Of a DNA stretch of 64,000 nucleotides, positions 42,833-54,934 are shown piece by piece. The DNA is from Streptomyces eurythermus. GTDB lineage: Bacteria; Actinomycetota; Actinomycetes; Streptomycetales; Streptomycetaceae. The notes under the pieces were generated by a model. It searched no databases. It was not told the origin of the DNA and saw only the letters and a list, made by a program, of their open reading frames with translations. The position numbers and the translations under genes are program-made. Location of the stretch: contig NZ_BMSK01000004.1 in assembly GCF_014649115.1 (NCBI RefSeq), positions 124,001-188,000 of the forward strand. Reading direction: 5' to 3'. Position 1 is the stretch's first letter. Every line of letters begins with the position of its first letter.

Positions 42833-43069
42833 TCAGCTGTTCGACTTCATCACGAGGCCGAGGACGATGATGCACGCGAACCACAGCAGGCCGATCACGA
42901 TGGTGATCCGGTCGAGGTTGCGCTCGGCGACCGAGGAGCCGCCGACGGAGGACTGCATGCCGCCGCCGAACATGTCGGACAGGCCGCCGCCCTTCCCCTT
43001 GTGCATCAGCACCAGCAGCATCAGCAGCAGGCTGAAGACGATCAGGGCGATCGAGAACCCCAAAACCAC
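42833..43069 (-). CDS. secG: Preprotein translocase subunit SecG
   Basis: The 78-residue protein has two transmembrane helices separated by the SecG loop HKGKGGGLSDMFGGGMQSSVGGSSVAERNLDR. It supports the SecYEG channel. The start is set to GTG 43069, with GAGGAAG about 11 bases upstream; TTG two codons later is an alternative. It is downstream of tpiA, as in many actinobacteria. Confidence 0.93.
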   Translation of the reverse strand: MVLGFSIALIVFSLLLMLLVLMHKGKGGGLSDMFGGGMQSSVGGSSVAERNLDRITIVIGLLWFACIIVLGLVMKSNS

Positions 43070-43177
43070 GGCTGGACCAACTTCCTCGGATTCGGATGGA
43101 CGACGGGGGCACAGCGCTCGGCTGTGCCCCCGCAAGAGTACGACGTATCGCCGCTACCGCCTACTCACGGTCGGGCG

Positions 43178-43954
43178 TCACTGATCGCGGAAGCGCACGA
43201 TCTTGACGAACTCGTCGGCGTCCAGCGAGGCACCGCCGATCAGGGCGCCGTCGATGTCGGGCTGGGCCATGATCTCGGCGCAGTTGCCCGACTTCACGGA
43301 GCCGCCGTACTGGATGCGGACCTTGTCGGCCACGTCCTGGGAGTACAGCTCGGCGACCTTGGCGCGGATAGCGGCGCAGACCTCCTGGGCGTCCTCGGCG
43401 CCGCAGACCTTGCCGGTGCCGATGGCCCACACGGGCTCGTAGGCGATCACGATGGTCTCGGCCTGCTCGGCCGGGAGGTCCTTCAGCCCGCCCTCGACCT
43501 GGGCGAGGGTGTGGGCGACGTGGTTGCCCGCCTCGCGGACGTCCAGCTCCTCGCCGACGCACAGGATCGGGGTGAGGCCGTGCTTGTAGGCGGCCTTGAC
43601 CTTGGCGTTGACCACTTCGTCGGTCTCGTTGTGGTACTGGCGGCGCTCGGAGTGGCCGATCGCCACGTAGGTGCACTTCAGCTTGGCCAGCATCGGCCCG
43701 GAGATCTCGCCGGTGTAGGCGCCGGAGTCGTGCCGGGAGATGTCCTGGGCGCCGTACTTGATCTTGAGCTTGTCGCCGTCGACCAGGGTCTGCACCGAGC
43801 GCAGGTCGGTGAAGGGCGGCAGGACGGCGACCTCTACGGCCTCGTAGTCCTTGTCGGCCAGGGCGAAGGCGAGCTTCTGGACGTGCGCGATGGCCTCGAG
43901 GTGGTTGAGGTTCATCTTCCAGTTGCCCGCCATCAGCGGCGTGCGCGTGCTCAT
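43178..43954 (-). CDS. tpiA: Triosephosphate isomerase
   Basis: The 258-residue TIM barrel interconverts dihydroxyacetone phosphate and glyceraldehyde 3-phosphate. Catalytic residues are visible: N11 and K13 (GNWKMN), H101 (IGHSERR) and E173 ([11 protein letters not shown]), with the flexible loop after it. It follows pgk by five bases in the gap-pgk-tpiA-secG cluster. Confidence 0.97.
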   Translation of the reverse strand: MSTRTPLMAGNWKMNLNHLEAIAHVQKLAFALADKDYEAVEVAVLPPFTDLRSVQTLVDGDKLKIKYGAQDISRHDSGAYTGEISGPMLAKLKCTYVAIGHSERRQYHNETDEVVNAKVKAAYKHGLTPILCVGEELDVREAGNHVAHTLAQVEGGLKDLPAEQAETIVIAYEPVWAIGTGKVCGAEDAQEVCAAIRAKVAELYSQDVADKVRIQYGGSVKSGNCAEIMAQPDIDGALIGGASLDADEFVKIVRFRDQ

Positions 43955-43959
43955 CGAGG

Positions 43960-45171
43960 TCAGTCCTCCAGTGCGGCGAGGCCGGGGAGCGTCTTGCCCT
44001 CGAGGTATTCGAGGGAGGCGCCGCCACCGGTCGAGATGTGGCCGAATGCCTTCTCGTCGAAGCCGAGCGTGCGCACGGCCGCGGCGGAGTCACCGCCGCC
44101 GACGACGGAGAAGCCGTCGGAGTCGACGAGGGCCTGGGCGACCGCCTTGGTGCCCTCGGCGTAGTCGGGGTGCTCGAAGACGCCCATGGGACCGTTCCAG
44201 AAGACGGTCGCGGCGTCGGCGAGCTTCGAAGCGTACAGCGTACGGGTCTCAGGGCCGATGTCCAGGCCCTCCTGGTCGGCCGGGATGGCGGTCGCGGCGA
44301 CCGTGGTGGGGTTGGCCGGGGCCTTGGTCTTCAGGTCCGGGAAGTCGGGCGAGACGAGGACGTCGACGGGGAGGACGAACTCCACCCCGCGCTCCTCGGC
44401 ACGCTTCATGTACTCCTTGACCGCCGGGATCTGGTCCTCCTGGAGCAGGGAGATGCCGACCTCGTGGCCCTGGGCCTTGAGGAAGGTGTAGGCCATGCCG
44501 CCGCCGATGAGGATGCGGTCGGCCTTCTCCAGCAGGTGGTCGATGACGCCCAGCTTGTCGGACACCTTGGCGCCGCCGAGGACGACCGCGTACGGCCGCT
44601 TGACGTCGTCGGTGAGCTGCTTCAGCACACCGACCTCGGTGGCGATGAGGTGGCCGGCGTAGTGCGGCAGCCGGGCCGGGAGGTCGAAGACGGAGGCGTG
44701 CTTGCGGTGGACGGCGCCGAAGCCGTCGCCCACGTAGACGTCCGCGAGGGCGGCGAGCCGGTCGGCGAACTCCCCTCGCTCGGTGTCGTCCTTGGACGTC
44801 TCGCCGGGGTTGAAGCGCAGGTTCTCGATGACCGCGACCTGGCCCGGCTGGAGGCCGTCGACGGCGTCGTGGGCGGCGGGGCCGACGGTGTCCTCGGCGA
44901 AGGCGACCGGGGCGCCGAGCAGTTCGCCGAGGCGCTCGGCCGCGGGCAGCAGCGAGAAGGCGGGGTCCGGGGCACCCTTGGGGCGGCCCAGGTGCGAGGC
45001 GACGACCACCTTGGCGCCCGCGTCCGCGAGGGCCTTGACGGTGGGCAGGACGGCGCGGATGCGGCCGTCGTCGGTGATCGTGCCGTCGGCGAGCGGCACG
45101 TTGAGGTCGGCGCGGACGAAGACCCGCTTGCCGCTCACGCCGTCGGCGAGAAGTTCGTCGATCGTCTTCAT
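43960..45171 (-). CDS. pgk: Phosphoglycerate kinase
   Basis: The 403-residue glycolytic kinase makes ATP from 1,3-bisphosphoglycerate. Family motifs are [13 protein letters not shown] at the N-terminus, [22 protein letters not shown] and, near the end, [36 protein letters not shown]. It lies between gap (134 bases upstream) and tpiA. Confidence 0.97.
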   Translation of the reverse strand: MKTIDELLADGVSGKRVFVRADLNVPLADGTITDDGRIRAVLPTVKALADAGAKVVVASHLGRPKGAPDPAFSLLPAAERLGELLGAPVAFAEDTVGPAAHDAVDGLQPGQVAVIENLRFNPGETSKDDTERGEFADRLAALADVYVGDGFGAVHRKHASVFDLPARLPHYAGHLIATEVGVLKQLTDDVKRPYAVVLGGAKVSDKLGVIDHLLEKADRILIGGGMAYTFLKAQGHEVGISLLQEDQIPAVKEYMKRAEERGVEFVLPVDVLVSPDFPDLKTKAPANPTTVAATAIPADQEGLDIGPETRTLYASKLADAATVFWNGPMGVFEHPDYAEGTKAVAQALVDSDGFSVVGGGDSAAAVRTLGFDEKAFGHISTGGGASLEYLEGKTLPGLAALED

Positions 45172-45305
45172 GGGGTGGACTCCTGAGGAGGGCTCGTGTG
45201 CACCTGATCGTAAAAGGGCGTGGTCGCTACGTGGGACAGGGCCCGGTCAGCGCGACGGTGCGCTGCCCGAGCCCTGCTCTCACTTCGTGGTCCTGCTGTT
45301 TGCGA

Positions 45306-46340
<1,035 letters not shown>

Positions 46341-46442
46341 CTATGCGGTGCCGGCGAGCTCTGTTTGGGATGTCCCCGACCACCCCCGACCCTACCTCTC
46401 TGAGGCCCCCTGGGTGACATCGAGATGACCCATACACGGGCA

Positions 46443-46478
46443 GGCGGTCCGTACCCGCCAGTAGAGGTACGGACCGCC
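46443..46478. terminator. Hairpin terminator downstream of the carboxypeptidase gene
   Basis: A perfect 13-bp stem (46443-46455 with 46466-46478) and 10-base loop lie about 134 bases past the carboxypeptidase stop and upstream of gap on the same strand. It would separate the two transcripts. Confidence 0.75.
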
Positions 46479-46611
46479 CCGGATCGACAGTGGATTCGCC
46501 CGTATTTGTTACGGAATTCCGGGCGCCCACGGCGCCATTTTCACTCGTTCGTGAGCGGGTCGGCTCACTTGATGAACTGCTCGTCCGCGCACCGTTGAGA
46601 GGGGTCTCCGC

Positions 46612-49557
46612 TCACCTGTCGAGCGCGGCGAACGCCTTCCTCAGCAGGGCCGTCCGGTCGGCCGCCGAGACCACCTGTTCCAGGCCGAACCCGAGCAGCA
46701 CGGTGTCGTCCGTGGTGACCGCCGCGTAGGTCCGGAACAGGGCCCCGGTGCGGGTCCAGTCCTTCTGGACCGGGGCGCTGCCCGCGGGAGGTCCGGCCGC
46801 CCGCCAGGCGCCCAGGGACGACTCGAAGCCCTCCGTCTGGCGCGCCGCGCCGCCGACGACCAGCGACGTCTCGTCGGCCAGGACGCCGTACCCGCCGGTG
46901 CCGGTGTCGGTGATGTACCCGATCGAGACCTCGACGGACTTCCCGGCGTACGCGCTCAGGTCGAAGCTCACCCGCTGCCAGCCTGCGGAGGTGCCGTCGA
47001 GGCTGTTCCAGGAACCGCTGGTCCCGGTCGCGGCGCAGGCGTTGTCGGCCGGCGTCAGATAGTGCCTGAGCCAGGGGTGCTCGCCGACCAGGGAGGCGCA
47101 CTCCGCCGGCACGGCCGTCCGCGTCGCGCCCGAGGCCTCCGGCAGCGTGGTCCAGTCGTCGGCGCCCACGGTGCGCGCCTCGACCACCACGTGGTCGTAG
47201 CCGGGTTCGGTGTCCCACAGCAGCCGGGCGTTCAGGGCCGGCTGGTCGGCGGCGGTGACACCGGTGAGGTCGATGGTGCGGGTGAGGCGCTTGTAGGCGT
47301 CGTCGGTGTGCGCGGCGGCGGCCATGAAGGCACCCGCATACGGCCCGTACGGGTTGACGGTCCCGCTGAACGCCCCCGCGCCCGCGCTCTTGAACTGCGG
47401 GAACTCGGCGACCGGCAGCTCCTCGGAGGTGACGCCGTAGGTGCCCGCCGCGTCCAGTGGGTTGCCGGGCGCGTCGCCGAGGGCGCCGGAGAAGCCGGCG
47501 AGCGCGCCGGAGCCGGTGAAGCCGGTGGCTCCCTTGGCCGGCATGTGGCTGTAGGCGCCCAGGTAGTACTGGCTGAAGTCGTCCGACAGGGTGCCGTCGC
47601 CGAGGTCGACGCTGCCGCCGGCCCGCTCCCCGGCCTCGATCAGCCTGCCGCCCTCGTTGAGGTAGGCGCGCAGTCGCAGCTGGGTGGCGTTGCCGGGGCC
47701 GCCCGCGCCGGAGTAGTGCACGACCGTCCGGAAGTGCTTCAGCACGCCGAGCGCGTCCGGGGCGCCCTGGGTGGCGACGTCCCATACGAGGGCCCGGTGC
47801 CCGGCGGCCCGGAGCGCGTCCGTGTAGGCCCGGGCCTGGGTGGCGGTGGTGCCCTCCTCGGCGACCACGAGGGTGTCGGCGGCCGGCCGCCGCGCGACGG
47901 TGTAGGTGAAGTGGGGGCTGGAGACCTTCTTGCCGCTCCTGGTCTCGCCGGTGAACCAGACCTCCACGCGGTCGCCCGGCTCGCCGTCCCGCACCTTGGC
48001 GCGGTACTCGTCGAAGTAGAGGTTGTCCTCGCCGCCGAAGGTCTCGCCGCCCTTCCAGGGCCTGAGCGCCTGGTCGAGGGTACGGCCGCCGTTGACGCGG
48101 TACTTGAGCTCCTTGTCCCGGACCGCCTTGCGGGCGACGACCGCGACCTCCTGGTCCGCGCCCCGGGAGTACGACGTGGTGAACGCGGCCGGGGTGAAGT
48201 CGGCGGCGTCCAGGCCGATGGCGGAGGCCGGCCGGTCGGGGTGCGCCGCGGTCTCCGCGACGGAGAGCGCGAACGGGACGTTCTTGGCGAACTCCCGCTG
48301 GATCAGCTTCTCGTCGTCGGGGAAGGTGAAGCCCGACCGGCAGTCCCGGCTGTCCCAGGCGTCATCCGGGTCGCTGTCCGAGGCGGTCCGGCAGGTCGAC
48401 ATCTCCGGGGTGAACATGGCCATCCCGTTGACGTTCGACGCGTGGCCGTCCGCCTCGCCGTTGGTGGTGTACAGCTCGGAGGAGACCTGCGGGCGGTAGC
48501 CGGGGACGGCCGAGTTGTCCGGTGTGCCGGCCAGTGCCCGGTAGAGGACGTCGTCGGGGGTCGGCGTGGCCACCTGCCAGCCCACGCCGTAGAGCAGGAG
48601 CTCGGCCGCGGAGTGGTAGTTGATGCCGTACCGGAAGCCGATCCGCTTCTCCAGGGCGTCCAGGGCCCTGGTCTCCGGCTCGGAGGCGGGGCTCGCGCCA
48701 CGGTAGGTCTGGCTGGTGGGGTTGGGGGACGAACCCTCGTTGTCGTAGCCCCACTTGTAGGGGAAGTTGCGGTTGAGGTCGACGCCGTCGCCGCTGCCGA
48801 TGACTCCGTCACCGTCGACGTCCCGCAGGTTCTTGCGCCACAGACGGGTCTCGGGGCCCTTGAAGGTGTAGTCGTAGCCGTCCGGGTTGGCCGACAGGAC
48901 GAACCACAGCTCGGTGGAGTCGACGATCTTCTTGATGCGCCGGTCGGTCTTGTAGTGGTCCAGGTAGTAGTGCATCAGCCGGCGGGTCATCTCCGGCGTG
49001 ATCCACTCGCGCGCGTGCTGGTTGGACATGTAGAGCACGGCCGGCTTGGCTCCGTCCTCGGACTTCCCGGCGTTCCCGGTCAGCTTGAGCGCGAGGATGT
49101 CCTGGCCCCTGATGGTCTTCCCGATGGACTCGACCTTGGTGAGGCCGGGGTTGGCCGCGGCGGTGCGGAGGATCTCCTCCTTCAGCCCGCCGCTTCCGCT
49201 GTACGGACGGAACACGCCCTGGGCCGCGCCCTCGACCCGGGCCTCGGCCTTGGCCGAGAGGGTGTGCTCGGTGAGGGCGACGCCCTGCTCGCGCAGTCGC
49301 GCGGCCTGCTTGCCGGTGAGGTAGACCTCGACCCGGGTCCTGCCTCCCGCGGCCGTCCGCTCACCGAGTTCGTGACCGTCCTGGCCGGCCTTGAGCAGCA
49401 GGGGTACCTGTTGCTCCGTGACCTCCGCGTGGAAGACCCTGACCTCTTCGGGCGCTGGTGCCGGGTCTCCGCTCCGTGCCTGGGCCGTGGGTGCGAGGCT
49501 CGCTGCGCCGATCATCAGCGCGCCGACAGCGAGGATCGATCTCGCTCCGTGTCTCAT
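46612..49557 (-). CDS. Secreted M14 zinc carboxypeptidase with C-terminal accessory domains
   Basis: The 981-residue exoenzyme has a Sec signal peptide (residues 1-28, cleavage near AQA-RS) and an N-terminal propeptide-like region to about 115. The M14 domain spans about 115-430. Zinc ligands are H181, E184 (HAREW) and H315 (NYHSAAE), with the substrate-binding NRN around 262-264 and catalytic E385 (FTPEMS). Beyond 430 lies a region with immune-inhibitor-A-like beta sequence (SWNSLDGTSAGWQRVSFDLSAYAGKSVEVSIGYITDTGTGGYGV). It hydrolyses peptide C-termini outside the cell. Confidence 0.92.
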   Translation of the reverse strand: MRHGARSILAVGALMIGAASLAPTAQARSGDPAPAPEEVRVFHAEVTEQQVPLLLKAGQDGHELGERTAAGGRTRVEVYLTGKQAARLREQGVALTEHTLSAKAEARVEGAAQGVFRPYSGSGGLKEEILRTAAANPGLTKVESIGKTIRGQDILALKLTGNAGKSEDGAKPAVLYMSNQHAREWITPEMTRRLMHYYLDHYKTDRRIKKIVDSTELWFVLSANPDGYDYTFKGPETRLWRKNLRDVDGDGVIGSGDGVDLNRNFPYKWGYDNEGSSPNPTSQTYRGASPASEPETRALDALEKRIGFRYGINYHSAAELLLYGVGWQVATPTPDDVLYRALAGTPDNSAVPGYRPQVSSELYTTNGEADGHASNVNGMAMFTPEMSTCRTASDSDPDDAWDSRDCRSGFTFPDDEKLIQREFAKNVPFALSVAETAAHPDRPASAIGLDAADFTPAAFTTSYSRGADQEVAVVARKAVRDKELKYRVNGGRTLDQALRPWKGGETFGGEDNLYFDEYRAKVRDGEPGDRVEVWFTGETRSGKKVSSPHFTYTVARRPAADTLVVAEEGTTATQARAYTDALRAAGHRALVWDVATQGAPDALGVLKHFRTVVHYSGAGGPGNATQLRLRAYLNEGGRLIEAGERAGGSVDLGDGTLSDDFSQYYLGAYSHMPAKGATGFTGSGALAGFSGALGDAPGNPLDAAGTYGVTSEELPVAEFPQFKSAGAGAFSGTVNPYGPYAGAFMAAAAHTDDAYKRLTRTIDLTGVTAADQPALNARLLWDTEPGYDHVVVEARTVGADDWTTLPEASGATRTAVPAECASLVGEHPWLRHYLTPADNACAATGTSGSWNSLDGTSAGWQRVSFDLSAYAGKSVEVSIGYITDTGTGGYGVLADETSLVVGGAARQTEGFESSLGAWRAAGPPAGSAPVQKDWTRTGALFRTYAAVTTDDTVLLGFGLEQVVSAADRTALLRKAFAALDR

Positions 49558-49714
49558 GAACCCCCCTACAGATGGTCCGCACCAGTGGCGAACAAGGCTG
49601 CCAGGCTCATGGCACTCGATGATCGAGTCAAGAGCGCCTCATGGACACGCGAACGCCGGTGCCGGTCACCCGAAAGGGGACAGCGACACCGGCGAGTTGA
49701 CGCTCCGTCCGGTT

Positions 49715-50704
49715 TCAGCCGGCCAGGTTCTCGGCCAGTTCCTCGGAGAGGTTGGCCTCCGTGCCCGGGATGCCCAGGTCGGCCGCGCGCTTGTCGGCCA
49801 TCGCCAGCAGCCGGCGGATACGGCCCGCGACCGCGTCCTTGGTCAGCGGCGGATCGGCGAGCGCTCCCAGCTCCTCCAGGGAGGCCTGCTTGTGCTCCAT
49901 GCGCAGCCGGCCGGCGGCGGCGAGGTGTTCGGGGACCTCGTCGCCGAGGATCTCCAGGGCCCGCTGGACACGGGCGCCCGCGGCCACGGCGGCCCGGGCC
50001 GAGCGGCGGAGGTTGGCGTCGTCGAAGTTGGCGAGCCGGTTGGCCGTGGCCCGCACCTCGCGGCGCATCCGGCGCTCCTCCCAGGCCAGCACCGACTCGT
50101 GCGCGCCCAGCCGGGTGAGCAGGGCGCCGATCGCGTCGCCGTCGCGGACGACCACCCGGTCCACCCCGCGCACCTCGCGGGCCTTCGCGGCGATGGACAG
50201 TCTGCGGGCCGCGCCGACCAGGGCGAGGGCCGCCTCCGGGCCCGGGCAGGTCACCTCCAGGGAGGAGGAGCGGCCGGGTTCGGTCAGCGAGCCGTGCGCC
50301 AGGAAGGCCCCGCGCCAGGCCGCCTCGGCGTCGCAGGTGGCCCCGGAGACCACCTGCGGGGGCAGCCCGCGGATCGGCCGGCCCCGCCCGTCGACCAGGC
50401 CGGTCTGCCGGGCCAGCTGGTCACCGCCCGCGACGACCCGGACGACGTAGCGCGAGCCGCGGCGCAGCCCGCCGGGGGCCATCACGATCAGCTCGGAGCT
50501 GTGGCCGAAGATCTCCAGGATGTCCCGCTTGAGCCGGCGCGCCGCCATCGCGGTGTCCAGCTCGGCCTCGATCACGATGCGCCCGCTCACCAGGTGGAGG
50601 CCGCCGGCGAACCGCAGGATGGCGGAGACCTCCGCCTTCCTGCAGCAGGTCCGGGTGACGGGGAGCCGGGAGATCTCGTCCTTCACCGCTGCCGTCATCG
50701 CCAT
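49715..50704 (-). CDS. whiA: Sporulation regulator WhiA
   Basis: The 329-residue WhiA protein has an N-terminal LAGLIDADG-endonuclease-like fold without catalytic activity ([33 protein letters not shown]) and a C-terminal helix-turn-helix ([24 protein letters not shown]). In Streptomyces WhiA works with WhiB to start sporulation septation. It closes the uvrC-rapZ-yvcK-whiA operon. ATG 50704 lies over the yvcK stop codon; an internal ATG two codons in would give a four-base overlap. Confidence 0.97.
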   Translation of the reverse strand: MAMTAAVKDEISRLPVTRTCCRKAEVSAILRFAGGLHLVSGRIVIEAELDTAMAARRLKRDILEIFGHSSELIVMAPGGLRRGSRYVVRVVAGGDQLARQTGLVDGRGRPIRGLPPQVVSGATCDAEAAWRGAFLAHGSLTEPGRSSSLEVTCPGPEAALALVGAARRLSIAAKAREVRGVDRVVVRDGDAIGALLTRLGAHESVLAWEERRMRREVRATANRLANFDDANLRRSARAAVAAGARVQRALEILGDEVPEHLAAAGRLRMEHKQASLEELGALADPPLTKDAVAGRIRRLLAMADKRAADLGIPGTEANLSEELAENLAG

Positions 50705-51762
50705 GGGCCGATCCTTCCATGCATCCGAAAAATACGGTCGTACGCGGCGGCCAACAGCTCCGGGTCGTGCCGGGGAGATCCGTCGGTCCGGGCCACCGGC
50801 GCCAGCTCGACCGCGGCTCCCAGCCGCTTGGCGGCCTCGGTGAGCGATTCGCGGTCGGGCACGGCGGCCTCGTCGGCCAGCACCACGTCCAGGGCGAGTT
50901 TAGGGGCGTGTCGCCCCAAAACCTCCAAATGACGCTGCGGGGAGAAGCCCTCGGTTTCTCCCGGCTGCGGCGCCAGGTTCAGGGAGAGCACACGGCGCGC
51001 CTTGGTCTCGGTGAGCGCGTCCAGCAACTCGGGCACCAGCAGGTGCGGGATGACCGAGGAGAACCAGGAGCCGGGGCCCAGCACCACCCAGTCCGCGTCC
51101 AGCACCGCCGCCACGGCCTCGGGGACCGCGGGCGGGTCGTGGGGCACCAGGTGCACCGACTGCACCTCGCCGGGGGTCAGGGCGACCGTCGCCTGCCCGC
51201 GCACCGTGTCCACGTCGTCCGGGCGCTCGGGGTCGTGCCCCTTGACCAGGGCCTGCAACTCCAGCGGCACGGCGGACATGGGCAGCACCCGGCCGTGCGC
51301 GCCGAGCAGCTTGCCGACCAGGTCCAGGGCCTGCACATGGTCGCCGAGCTGCTCCCACAGGGCGACGATCAGCAGGTTGCCGACCGCGTGCTCGTGCAGA
51401 TCGCCCTGGGACTGGAAGCGGTGCTGGATGACCCGGGCCCAGGTCTGACCCCACTCGTCGTCCCCGCACAGCGCGGCCAGCGCCTTGCGCAGATCGCCGG
51501 GCGGCAGCACACCCAGCTCGTCCCTGAGCCGGCCGCTGGAACCGCCGTCGTCGGCCACGGTGACGACGGCGGTGAGATCGCCGGTGATCCGGCGCAGCGC
51601 GGCGAGCGACGCGGACAGGCCCATGCCGCCGCCGAGCGCGACCACTTTGGGCTGGGCGCCGCGCCGGCGGGGCCGGGCGCCGCGGGCCTCGGCCGGGCGG
51701 CCGGCGCGCGCCTCGGGCACCATCCGGCGCAGCCTGCCCAGCCGCGGTGTACGTTGCGTCAT
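50695..51762 (-). CDS. yvcK: YvcK/CofD-like protein (gluconeogenesis factor)
   Basis: The 355-residue YvcK-type protein has a basic 35-residue N-terminal extension, then [18 protein letters not shown] (about 40-57), which binds UDP-sugars, and [36 protein letters not shown]. It affects cell-wall and carbon metabolism in Gram-positives. The start overlaps the rapZ stop (ATGA), and the stop overlaps the whiA start. Confidence 0.95.
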   Translation of the reverse strand: MTQRTPRLGRLRRMVPEARAGRPAEARGARPRRRGAQPKVVALGGGMGLSASLAALRRITGDLTAVVTVADDGGSSGRLRDELGVLPPGDLRKALAALCGDDEWGQTWARVIQHRFQSQGDLHEHAVGNLLIVALWEQLGDHVQALDLVGKLLGAHGRVLPMSAVPLELQALVKGHDPERPDDVDTVRGQATVALTPGEVQSVHLVPHDPPAVPEAVAAVLDADWVVLGPGSWFSSVIPHLLVPELLDALTETKARRVLSLNLAPQPGETEGFSPQRHLEVLGRHAPKLALDVVLADEAAVPDRESLTEAAKRLGAAVELAPVARTDGSPRHDPELLAAAYDRIFRMHGRIGPWR

Positions 51763-52802
51763 TCCCGTCCCATGTCCCGGTGTACGACCACCGTCTCCAC
51801 GCCCTCGGCCGCCAGGCGCGCGGCGAGCTTCTCCGACATCGCGACCGAGCGGTGCTTGCCGCCGGTACAGCCGATGGCGATGGTCACATACCGCTTGCCC
51901 TCGCGCCGGTAGCCGGCGGCGATGAGCCTCAGGAGTTCGGCGTACCGGTCCAGGAACTCCTTGGCACCGGGCTGGTTGAAGACGTAGGCCGCGACCTCCT
52001 CGTTGAGGCCGGTGTAGGGGCGCAGCTCCGGGACCCAGTGCGGGTTGGGCAGGAACCGCATGTCCGCGACCAGGTCGGCGTCGACCGGGAGGCCGTACTT
52101 GAAGCCGAAGGACATCACCGTGGCCCGCAGCTCGGGCTCTTCCTCGCCGGCGAACTGGGCGTCCATCTTGGCGCGCAGCTCGTGCACGTTGAGGCTGGAG
52201 GTGTCGATCACCAGGTCGGCGTCGCCGCGCAGCTCGCGCAGCAGCTCGCGCTCGGCGACGATGCCGTCCACGATGCGTCCGTCGCCCTGGAGCGGGTGCG
52301 GCCGGCGCACCGATTCGAAGCGGCGGACCAGGGCCTCGTCGGAGGACTCCAGGAAGACGATCCGCCGGGTGACGCCCCGGGTGTCCAGGTCGGCGAGGGA
52401 CTCGCGCAGGTTGTCGAAGAAGCGCCGGCCGCGCACGTCCACGACGACCGCGATCCGCGCCACGTTGCCCTGCGAGCGGGCGCCCAGCTCCACCATGGTG
52501 GGGATGAGGGCGGGCGGCAGGTTGTCCACGACGAACCAGCCGAGGTCCTCCAGACACTTGGCGGCCGTGGACCGGCCGGCTCCGGACATACCGGAAATGA
52601 TCACCAGCTCGGGGATGGCCGCCTCGGGGACCCCGGCTGTCTCGCTGCCCGTACTCACCTGTGCTCCGTTGTCCTGGCCCGTCTCCCGGCCGGCGTCGGG
52701 CCGGGCCGGGCCCTGGCCGGTGTCGTGCCGGACGGCCTCGCCGCCCGTGGCGCCGTGCGTCCGATCTCGCTGTGCCGTGGGCTGTGCCTCGTGCTCCGTC
52801 AT
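51759..52802 (-). CDS. rapZ: RapZ/YvcJ-family nucleotide-binding protein
   Basis: The 347-residue protein has a ~62-residue low-complexity, polar N-terminus, then the P-loop domain with GMSGAGRST (71-79) and the C-terminal region [15 protein letters not shown]. The P-loop has arginine where the usual lysine stands. RapZ regulates glucosamine-6-phosphate synthesis through small RNAs in E. coli, while actinobacterial homologues are less studied. The ATG overlaps the uvrC stop. Confidence 0.95.
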   Translation of the reverse strand: MTEHEAQPTAQRDRTHGATGGEAVRHDTGQGPARPDAGRETGQDNGAQVSTGSETAGVPEAAIPELVIISGMSGAGRSTAAKCLEDLGWFVVDNLPPALIPTMVELGARSQGNVARIAVVVDVRGRRFFDNLRESLADLDTRGVTRRIVFLESSDEALVRRFESVRRPHPLQGDGRIVDGIVAERELLRELRGDADLVIDTSSLNVHELRAKMDAQFAGEEEPELRATVMSFGFKYGLPVDADLVADMRFLPNPHWVPELRPYTGLNEEVAAYVFNQPGAKEFLDRYAELLRLIAAGYRREGKRYVTIAIGCTGGKHRSVAMSEKLAARLAAEGVETVVVHRDMGRE

Positions 52803-54934
52803 GTCTCCTGCCCCCGTCGTTCGTCCGGGACGCCCGCGGTCACGGGCTCCCCCGAGGAACCCCCCGTCGTGCCGGGTTCCTCGTCCTCAATGATCTCTCC
52901 GGTCGCCGTGTTCACGGCGGGTGCGGCCGGGGCCGCCTGGGCGAGGGCCACGGCGATGGTCTCCGCCGTCTTCCGGCCTATCCCGGGCACTTCCTGGATC
53001 TGCTCGATTGTGGCGGACCGCAGCTTCTTGACCGAGCCGAAATGCTTGATGAGGGCCTGTTTGCGGGTCTCCCCGAGGCCGGGTACGTCGTCCAGCGGGC
53101 CGGCGCGGAAGCGCTTGGCGCGCTTGGTGCGCTGGTAGGTGATGGCGAAGCGGTGGGCCTCGTCACGCACCCGCTGGAGCAGGTAGAGCCCCTCGCTGGT
53201 GCGGGGCAGGACCACCGGGTCGTCCTCGCCGGGCACCCAGACCTCCTCCAGGCGCTTGGCGAGACCGCAGACGGCGATGTCGTCGATGCCCAGTTCGTCC
53301 AGGGCGCGCTGGGCCGCGGCGACCTGCGGCTGGCCGCCGTCCACGACCACCAGCTGGGGCGGGTAGGCGAACTTCCTGGGCCGGCCGTCGTCGTCCTTGA
53401 GGGAGTCCGTGATCACCTCCGGGCCGGCGAGCGTGCCGTCGGTGTCCGGGCCGTCGGTGTCCGCGCCGTCAATGCCGGTGCCGCCGTCGCCGATGGGGCC
53501 GGTGCCGGTGTCCTCGGCCCACTCCCCCGTCCGCTCCTTCTCGGCGAGGTAACGCCGGAAGCGGCGGCTGATCACCTCGTGCATGGAGCGGACGTCGTCC
53601 TGGCCGGCGAAGCCCTTGATCTGGAAGCGGCGGTACTCGCTCTTGCGCTGGAGCCCGTCCTCGAAGACGACCATGGAGGCCACCACGTCGTCGCCCTGGA
53701 GATGGGAGATGTCGTAGCACTCGATGCGCAGCGGGGCGCTGTCCAGGCCGAGGGCCTCGGCGATCTCCTCCAGCGCGCGCGAGCGGGTGGTCAGGTCGGA
53801 GGCGCGCTTGGTCTTGTGCAGCGCGAGGGACTGCTGGGCGTTGCGCTGCACGGTCTCCATGAGCGCCTTCTTGTCGCCGCGCTGCGGGATGCGCAGCGAC
53901 ACGTTCGCCCCGCGGCGGCCGGTCAGCCACTCCTGGACCGGCTCGACCGGCTCGGGCAGGGCCGGGACCAGCACCTCCTTGGGGACGGCGTCCCCGCTCT
54001 CCTCGCCGTACAGCTGCTGCAGGGCATGCTCGACCAGGGCGCCGGTGGTGACGTCCTCGACCTTGTCGGTGACCCAGCCGCGCTGACCGCGGACCCGGCC
54101 GCCGCGTACGTGGAAGATCTGCACGGCCGCCTCCAGCTCGTCCTCGGCGACGGCGATGAGGTCGGCGTCGGTCGCGTCGGCGAGGACGACCGCGTTCTTC
54201 TCCATGGCCTTCTTCAGCGCCCCGATGTCGTCGCGCAGCCGGGCCGCCCGCTCGTACTCCATCTCCTCGGCCGCCTCCATCATCTGCTTCTCCAGACGGC
54301 GGAGGTAGGTGCCGGTCCGGCCGGCCATGAAGTCGCAGAACTCCTCGGCCAGCTCCCGGTGGTCCTCGGGGGTGATCCGGCCGACGCAGGGCGCGGAGCA
54401 CTTGTCGATGTAGCCGAGCAGACAGGGGCGGCCGGTGCGGGCGGCGTTCTTGAAGACGCCGGCCGAGCAGGTGCGCACCGGGAACACCCGCAGCAGCAGG
54501 TCGACGGTGTCCCGGATGGCCCACGCGTGCGCGTACGGCCCGAAATACCGAACGCCCTTCTTCTTGTGACCGCGCATCACCTGGACGCGGGGGAACTGCT
54601 CGTTCATCGTGACCGCGAGGTACGGGTAGCTCTTGTCGTCGCGGTACTTGACGTTGAACCGGGGGTCGTACTCCTTGATCCAGGAGTACTCCAGCTGCAG
54701 CGCCTCGACCTCCGTGGACACCACGGTCCACTCCACGGACGCGGCGGTGGTCACCATCGTCCGGGTGCGCGGGTGCAGGTTCGCCAGGTCCTGGAAGTAG
54801 TTCGCCAGGCGCTGGCGCAGGCTCTTCGCCTTTCCGACGTAGATCACCCGGCGGTGCTCGTCGCGGAACCTGTACACCCCCGGAGAGTCCGGGACGTCAC
54901 CCGGCCTGGGGCGGTAGCTGGAGGGATCGGCCAT
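52799..54934 (-). CDS. uvrC: Excinuclease ABC subunit C (UvrC)
   Basis: The 711-residue nuclease makes both incisions in nucleotide excision repair. Regions are a GIY-YIG domain at residues ~15-95 ([20 protein letters not shown]), a UVR motif ([24 protein letters not shown]), an RNase-H-like domain ([39 protein letters not shown]) and C-terminal helix-hairpin-helix motifs ([29 protein letters not shown]). It includes a ~50-residue Thr/Asp/Gly-rich insert near 460-500. First gene of the operon ending in whiA. Confidence 0.97.
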   Translation of the reverse strand: MADPSSYRPRPGDVPDSPGVYRFRDEHRRVIYVGKAKSLRQRLANYFQDLANLHPRTRTMVTTAASVEWTVVSTEVEALQLEYSWIKEYDPRFNVKYRDDKSYPYLAVTMNEQFPRVQVMRGHKKKGVRYFGPYAHAWAIRDTVDLLLRVFPVRTCSAGVFKNAARTGRPCLLGYIDKCSAPCVGRITPEDHRELAEEFCDFMAGRTGTYLRRLEKQMMEAAEEMEYERAARLRDDIGALKKAMEKNAVVLADATDADLIAVAEDELEAAVQIFHVRGGRVRGQRGWVTDKVEDVTTGALVEHALQQLYGEESGDAVPKEVLVPALPEPVEPVQEWLTGRRGANVSLRIPQRGDKKALMETVQRNAQQSLALHKTKRASDLTTRSRALEEIAEALGLDSAPLRIECYDISHLQGDDVVASMVVFEDGLQRKSEYRRFQIKGFAGQDDVRSMHEVISRRFRRYLAEKERTGEWAEDTGTGPIGDGGTGIDGADTDGPDTDGTLAGPEVITDSLKDDDGRPRKFAYPPQLVVVDGGQPQVAAAQRALDELGIDDIAVCGLAKRLEEVWVPGEDDPVVLPRTSEGLYLLQRVRDEAHRFAITYQRTKRAKRFRAGPLDDVPGLGETRKQALIKHFGSVKKLRSATIEQIQEVPGIGRKTAETIAVALAQAAPAAPAVNTATGEIIEDEEPGTTGGSSGEPVTAGVPDERRGQET

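Noticed and set aside
47062..50118. 1018-codon plus-strand open frame
   Set aside because: It is antisense to the M14 carboxypeptidase and whiA, both with clear motifs.
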